The notes below the pieces were generated by a model that worked only from the letters and a program-made list of their open reading frames with translations, did not search any database and was not told the DNA's origin. A stretch of DNA of 64,000 bases from Paenibacillus sp. Soil766 (GTDB lineage: Bacteria; Bacillota; Bacilli; Paenibacillales; NBRC-103111), in NCBI RefSeq assembly GCF_001428105.1, contig NZ_LMSJ01000058.1:1-64000 (forward strand), written 5' to 3'. This document shows positions 62,361 through 64,000 of the stretch, in pieces; the stretch's first letter is position 1; each line of letters starts with the position of its first letter. The translations under genes were made by a program, and so were the position numbers.

Positions 62361-63464
62361 TTACTCCCACTTAAACGTAAACGTCGCCACGATGAAAGAC
62401 ACGACCAGCCAGATGGCCAGCATCAGCCCTTCCTGCCACAGATCTCCAATGCCCGCGCCCACATTCATGATCTGCCGAAGCGCGGTGCTGAGTTGGGTGA
62501 TCGGGATCGATTTCACGATCGGCTGCAAGAACTCCGGCATGCTCGACACGGAGAAGAACACGCCGCCCAAGAACATGAGCGGGAACGAGATCAGTCCAGA
62601 AATCGGCCCTACGCTCTCTGGGGTTTTGGCCAAACCAGCGATAATGAACCCGATAGACATGAACGTCAATGTCCCCATGACTACGAACAGCAAGAGCAGC
62701 CACCACGAGCCATTCACCTGAGTACCGAAAATTAATGCACCGACTAGCAGCACAATTAAGGCTTGCGCCGTGTTCATTACAAGACGTGCAGTAATCTGCG
62801 CGGCGATGAATGTCGAAGACTTCAGCGGCGTACTTTGCATGCGGCGCAGCACACCCCGCTCCCGCCACGAAGCAATTTGCCCCGAGACGCCATTTAAGTT
62901 GTTGGTCATGATCATCATTGCGAGAATGCCTGGTACAAGGAAATCGATGTAGCGAAGCTGTAAAGCTTGCACGCCAACAGGTTCTATCCCAATGACAGGG
63001 ACATAATTGGATATTTTTTTAGAAACGCCATCCGCCACTTGACCTAAAGTTTGCAGACCGATCTGCGCACTCTGCTGATTCGTCTGATCGTAATATACCT
63101 GCAAGAAGCTTTCCTTCGAGCTGTCCGCTCCCTTTTTCGCAACGGCTTCACTGTAATTCTTCTGAATAACAACGACTAACTTCTGATCCCCATGCTTCAG
63201 CTGCTGGAGCGACTTATCCATGTCTTCTGCGGGCTTTAATTTCAAAATAGGATTCGCTTGCAGCGCCTCCACCATCACCCTGGATTCCGCACTTTGATCC
63301 TGATCAATAACAACGCCGTCTACGATGATGTCATTTCCCTTTCCTAGAAAGGAACCGAGCATAATCATGAAGAACAGCGGCATAAATAAGGTGAATATCA
63401 GCACTTGTCGATTACGGACAAAAAACCGAAGCTGGCTTAACGTCAATTGGATATAAGCATTCAT
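62361..63464 (-). CDS. ABC-2 type transporter permease
   Basis: A 367-residue exporter permease. An N-terminal helix (about 20-45), a long extracellular domain (about 45-185) and five C-terminal helices (190-365) give the usual ABC-2 layout. SWRERGVLRRMQSTPLKSST near 210 and FPLMFLGGVFFSVSSMPEFL near 300 are family motifs. The ATG overlaps the stop of the ATPase gene upstream by four bases, so the two are coupled. The export substrate, whether drug, lipid or peptide, is unclear. Confidence 0.9.
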   Translation of the reverse strand: MNAYIQLTLSQLRFFVRNRQVLIFTLFMPLFFMIMLGSFLGKGNDIIVDGVVIDQDQSAESRVMVEALQANPILKLKPAEDMDKSLQQLKHGDQKLVVVIQKNYSEAVAKKGADSSKESFLQVYYDQTNQQSAQIGLQTLGQVADGVSKKISNYVPVIGIEPVGVQALQLRYIDFLVPGILAMMIMTNNLNGVSGQIASWRERGVLRRMQSTPLKSSTFIAAQITARLVMNTAQALIVLLVGALIFGTQVNGSWWLLLLFVVMGTLTFMSIGFIIAGLAKTPESVGPISGLISFPLMFLGGVFFSVSSMPEFLQPIVKSIPITQLSTALRQIMNVGAGIGDLWQEGLMLAIWLVVSFIVATFTFKWE

Positions 63465-64000
63465 TCTTCCTTCAAACTCCTTCCGGTCATGGAAATAAAC
63501 ACATCTTCCAGCGTAGCCGTTCTTGTCTGCAAGTCAGCCAATTGCCATCTGCCGCCAGCGCTTTTCTCGACGAGATCAATGAGCGATTCCTGCAGCTTAT
63601 CTGTATAAAGGACGAACACATCCTTACGCACGTCGATGCCCTTGACTTCACGAACCTCATGAAGATCCTGGAGGACAGCTGCTTTGTCCGCTTCCGCCAA
63701 GTCCTGCAGTCTGAACTCAATCGCACTATCTGATTGCAAGCTGCTCACGAGTTTGCGTGGTGTATCCAATGCAACGACTTTCCCTTGATCCATTAGACAA
63801 ATACGATCGCAAAGCACGTGCGCTTCCTCCATATAATGCGTGGACAGCACAATCGTTTTGCCTCGTTCCTTCAGCTTTAGAATAATCTCCCACAGCGTTC
63901 GTCTTGCTGTCGGATCTAACCCTGTCGTCGGTTCATCCAAGAAGATGACCTTCGGATCATTCAAAAGTGCGAGACCGATGGCAAGCCGCTGCTTCTGCCC
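63461..64000 (-). CDS. ABC transporter ATP-binding protein (partial, N-terminus off the window)
   Basis: The window ends inside the gene. What is visible starts with GQKQRLAIGLALLNDPK (the tail of the ABC signature), followed by VIFLDEPTTGLDPTARRTLW (Walker B), ILSTHYMEEAHVLCDRICLM (switch histidine) and a C-terminal regulatory segment that resembles drug and daunorubicin-type ABC exporters. Walker A lies beyond 64000. It drives the ABC-2 permease directly downstream. Confidence 0.92.
   Translation of the reverse strand, partial: GQKQRLAIGLALLNDPKVIFLDEPTTGLDPTARRTLWEIILKLKERGKTIVLSTHYMEEAHVLCDRICLMDQGKVVALDTPRKLVSSLQSDSAIEFRLQDLAEADKAAVLQDLHEVREVKGIDVRKDVFVLYTDKLQESLIDLVEKSAGGRWQLADLQTRTATLEDVFISMTGRSLKEE

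Noticed and set aside
62202-62735. Open frame of 177 residues on the plus strand, rich in Arg, His and Glu
   Set aside because: It is the antisense shadow of the ABC-2 permease and of its terminator; composition is typical of a shadow frame and there is no start site.

Overview
The window looks like chromosomal DNA of a spore-forming, low-to-moderate GC Firmicute, most probably Paenibacillus or a close relative. The evidence is a spoVR/yhbH pair, a CotF-like coat protein, a YunC and a YhaM homologue, a B. subtilis-like ycgF/ycgG/ycgH/ycgI neighbourhood, YesM/YesN-type two-component control of sugar ABC transporters, strong AGGAGG ribosome binding sites and GTG/TTG starts. I see no rRNA, tRNA, CRISPR array, transposase or integrase.

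Layout. 0.4-2.6 kb: a polar amino-acid ABC transporter. 2.9-8.6 kb: housekeeping and signalling genes (YunC, a PAS-GGDEF-EAL protein, YwdK-like DUF423, an AEC transporter, OhrR). 8.7-12.2 kb: a sugar-type ABC transporter, divergent from a membrane AraC regulator (12.5-14.8 kb). That regulator overlaps a class I isoprenoid-synthase-like gene, which is followed by an NHLP-type RiPP precursor (15.8-16.0 kb). 16.1-25.4 kb: a histidine kinase, YhaM, a YesM/YesN pair and a second sugar ABC transporter with a likely cre site. 25.6-33.7 kb: an internally duplicated unknown protein, two FAD enzymes, a MalT/LuxR regulator and a Fur-box-controlled FhuF-like reductase.

33.9-56.1 kb resembles a defence or conflict island. 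It holds a four-gene Wadjet plasmid-defence operon (jetD-jetA-jetB-jetC), a type II toxin-antitoxin pair, and the intact yhbH-spoVR operon bracketed by decayed fragments of yhbH and spoVR and by a decayed second toxin-antitoxin module. It ends with a six-gene operon of one double-P-loop ATPase, three different dynamin-like GTPases and two hydrophobic partners, one of which looks like a dynamin without its GTPase domain. This operon is the best candidate for an undescribed system.

56.8-64 kb: a YjfB-like motility protein with a SigD-like promoter, a Uma2 nuclease-fold protein, a CotF-like coat protein, a cluster matching B. subtilis ycgFGHI, and an ABC-2 exporter that runs off the right edge. 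Terminators between genes are unusually clear, and four of them share the same stem sequence.
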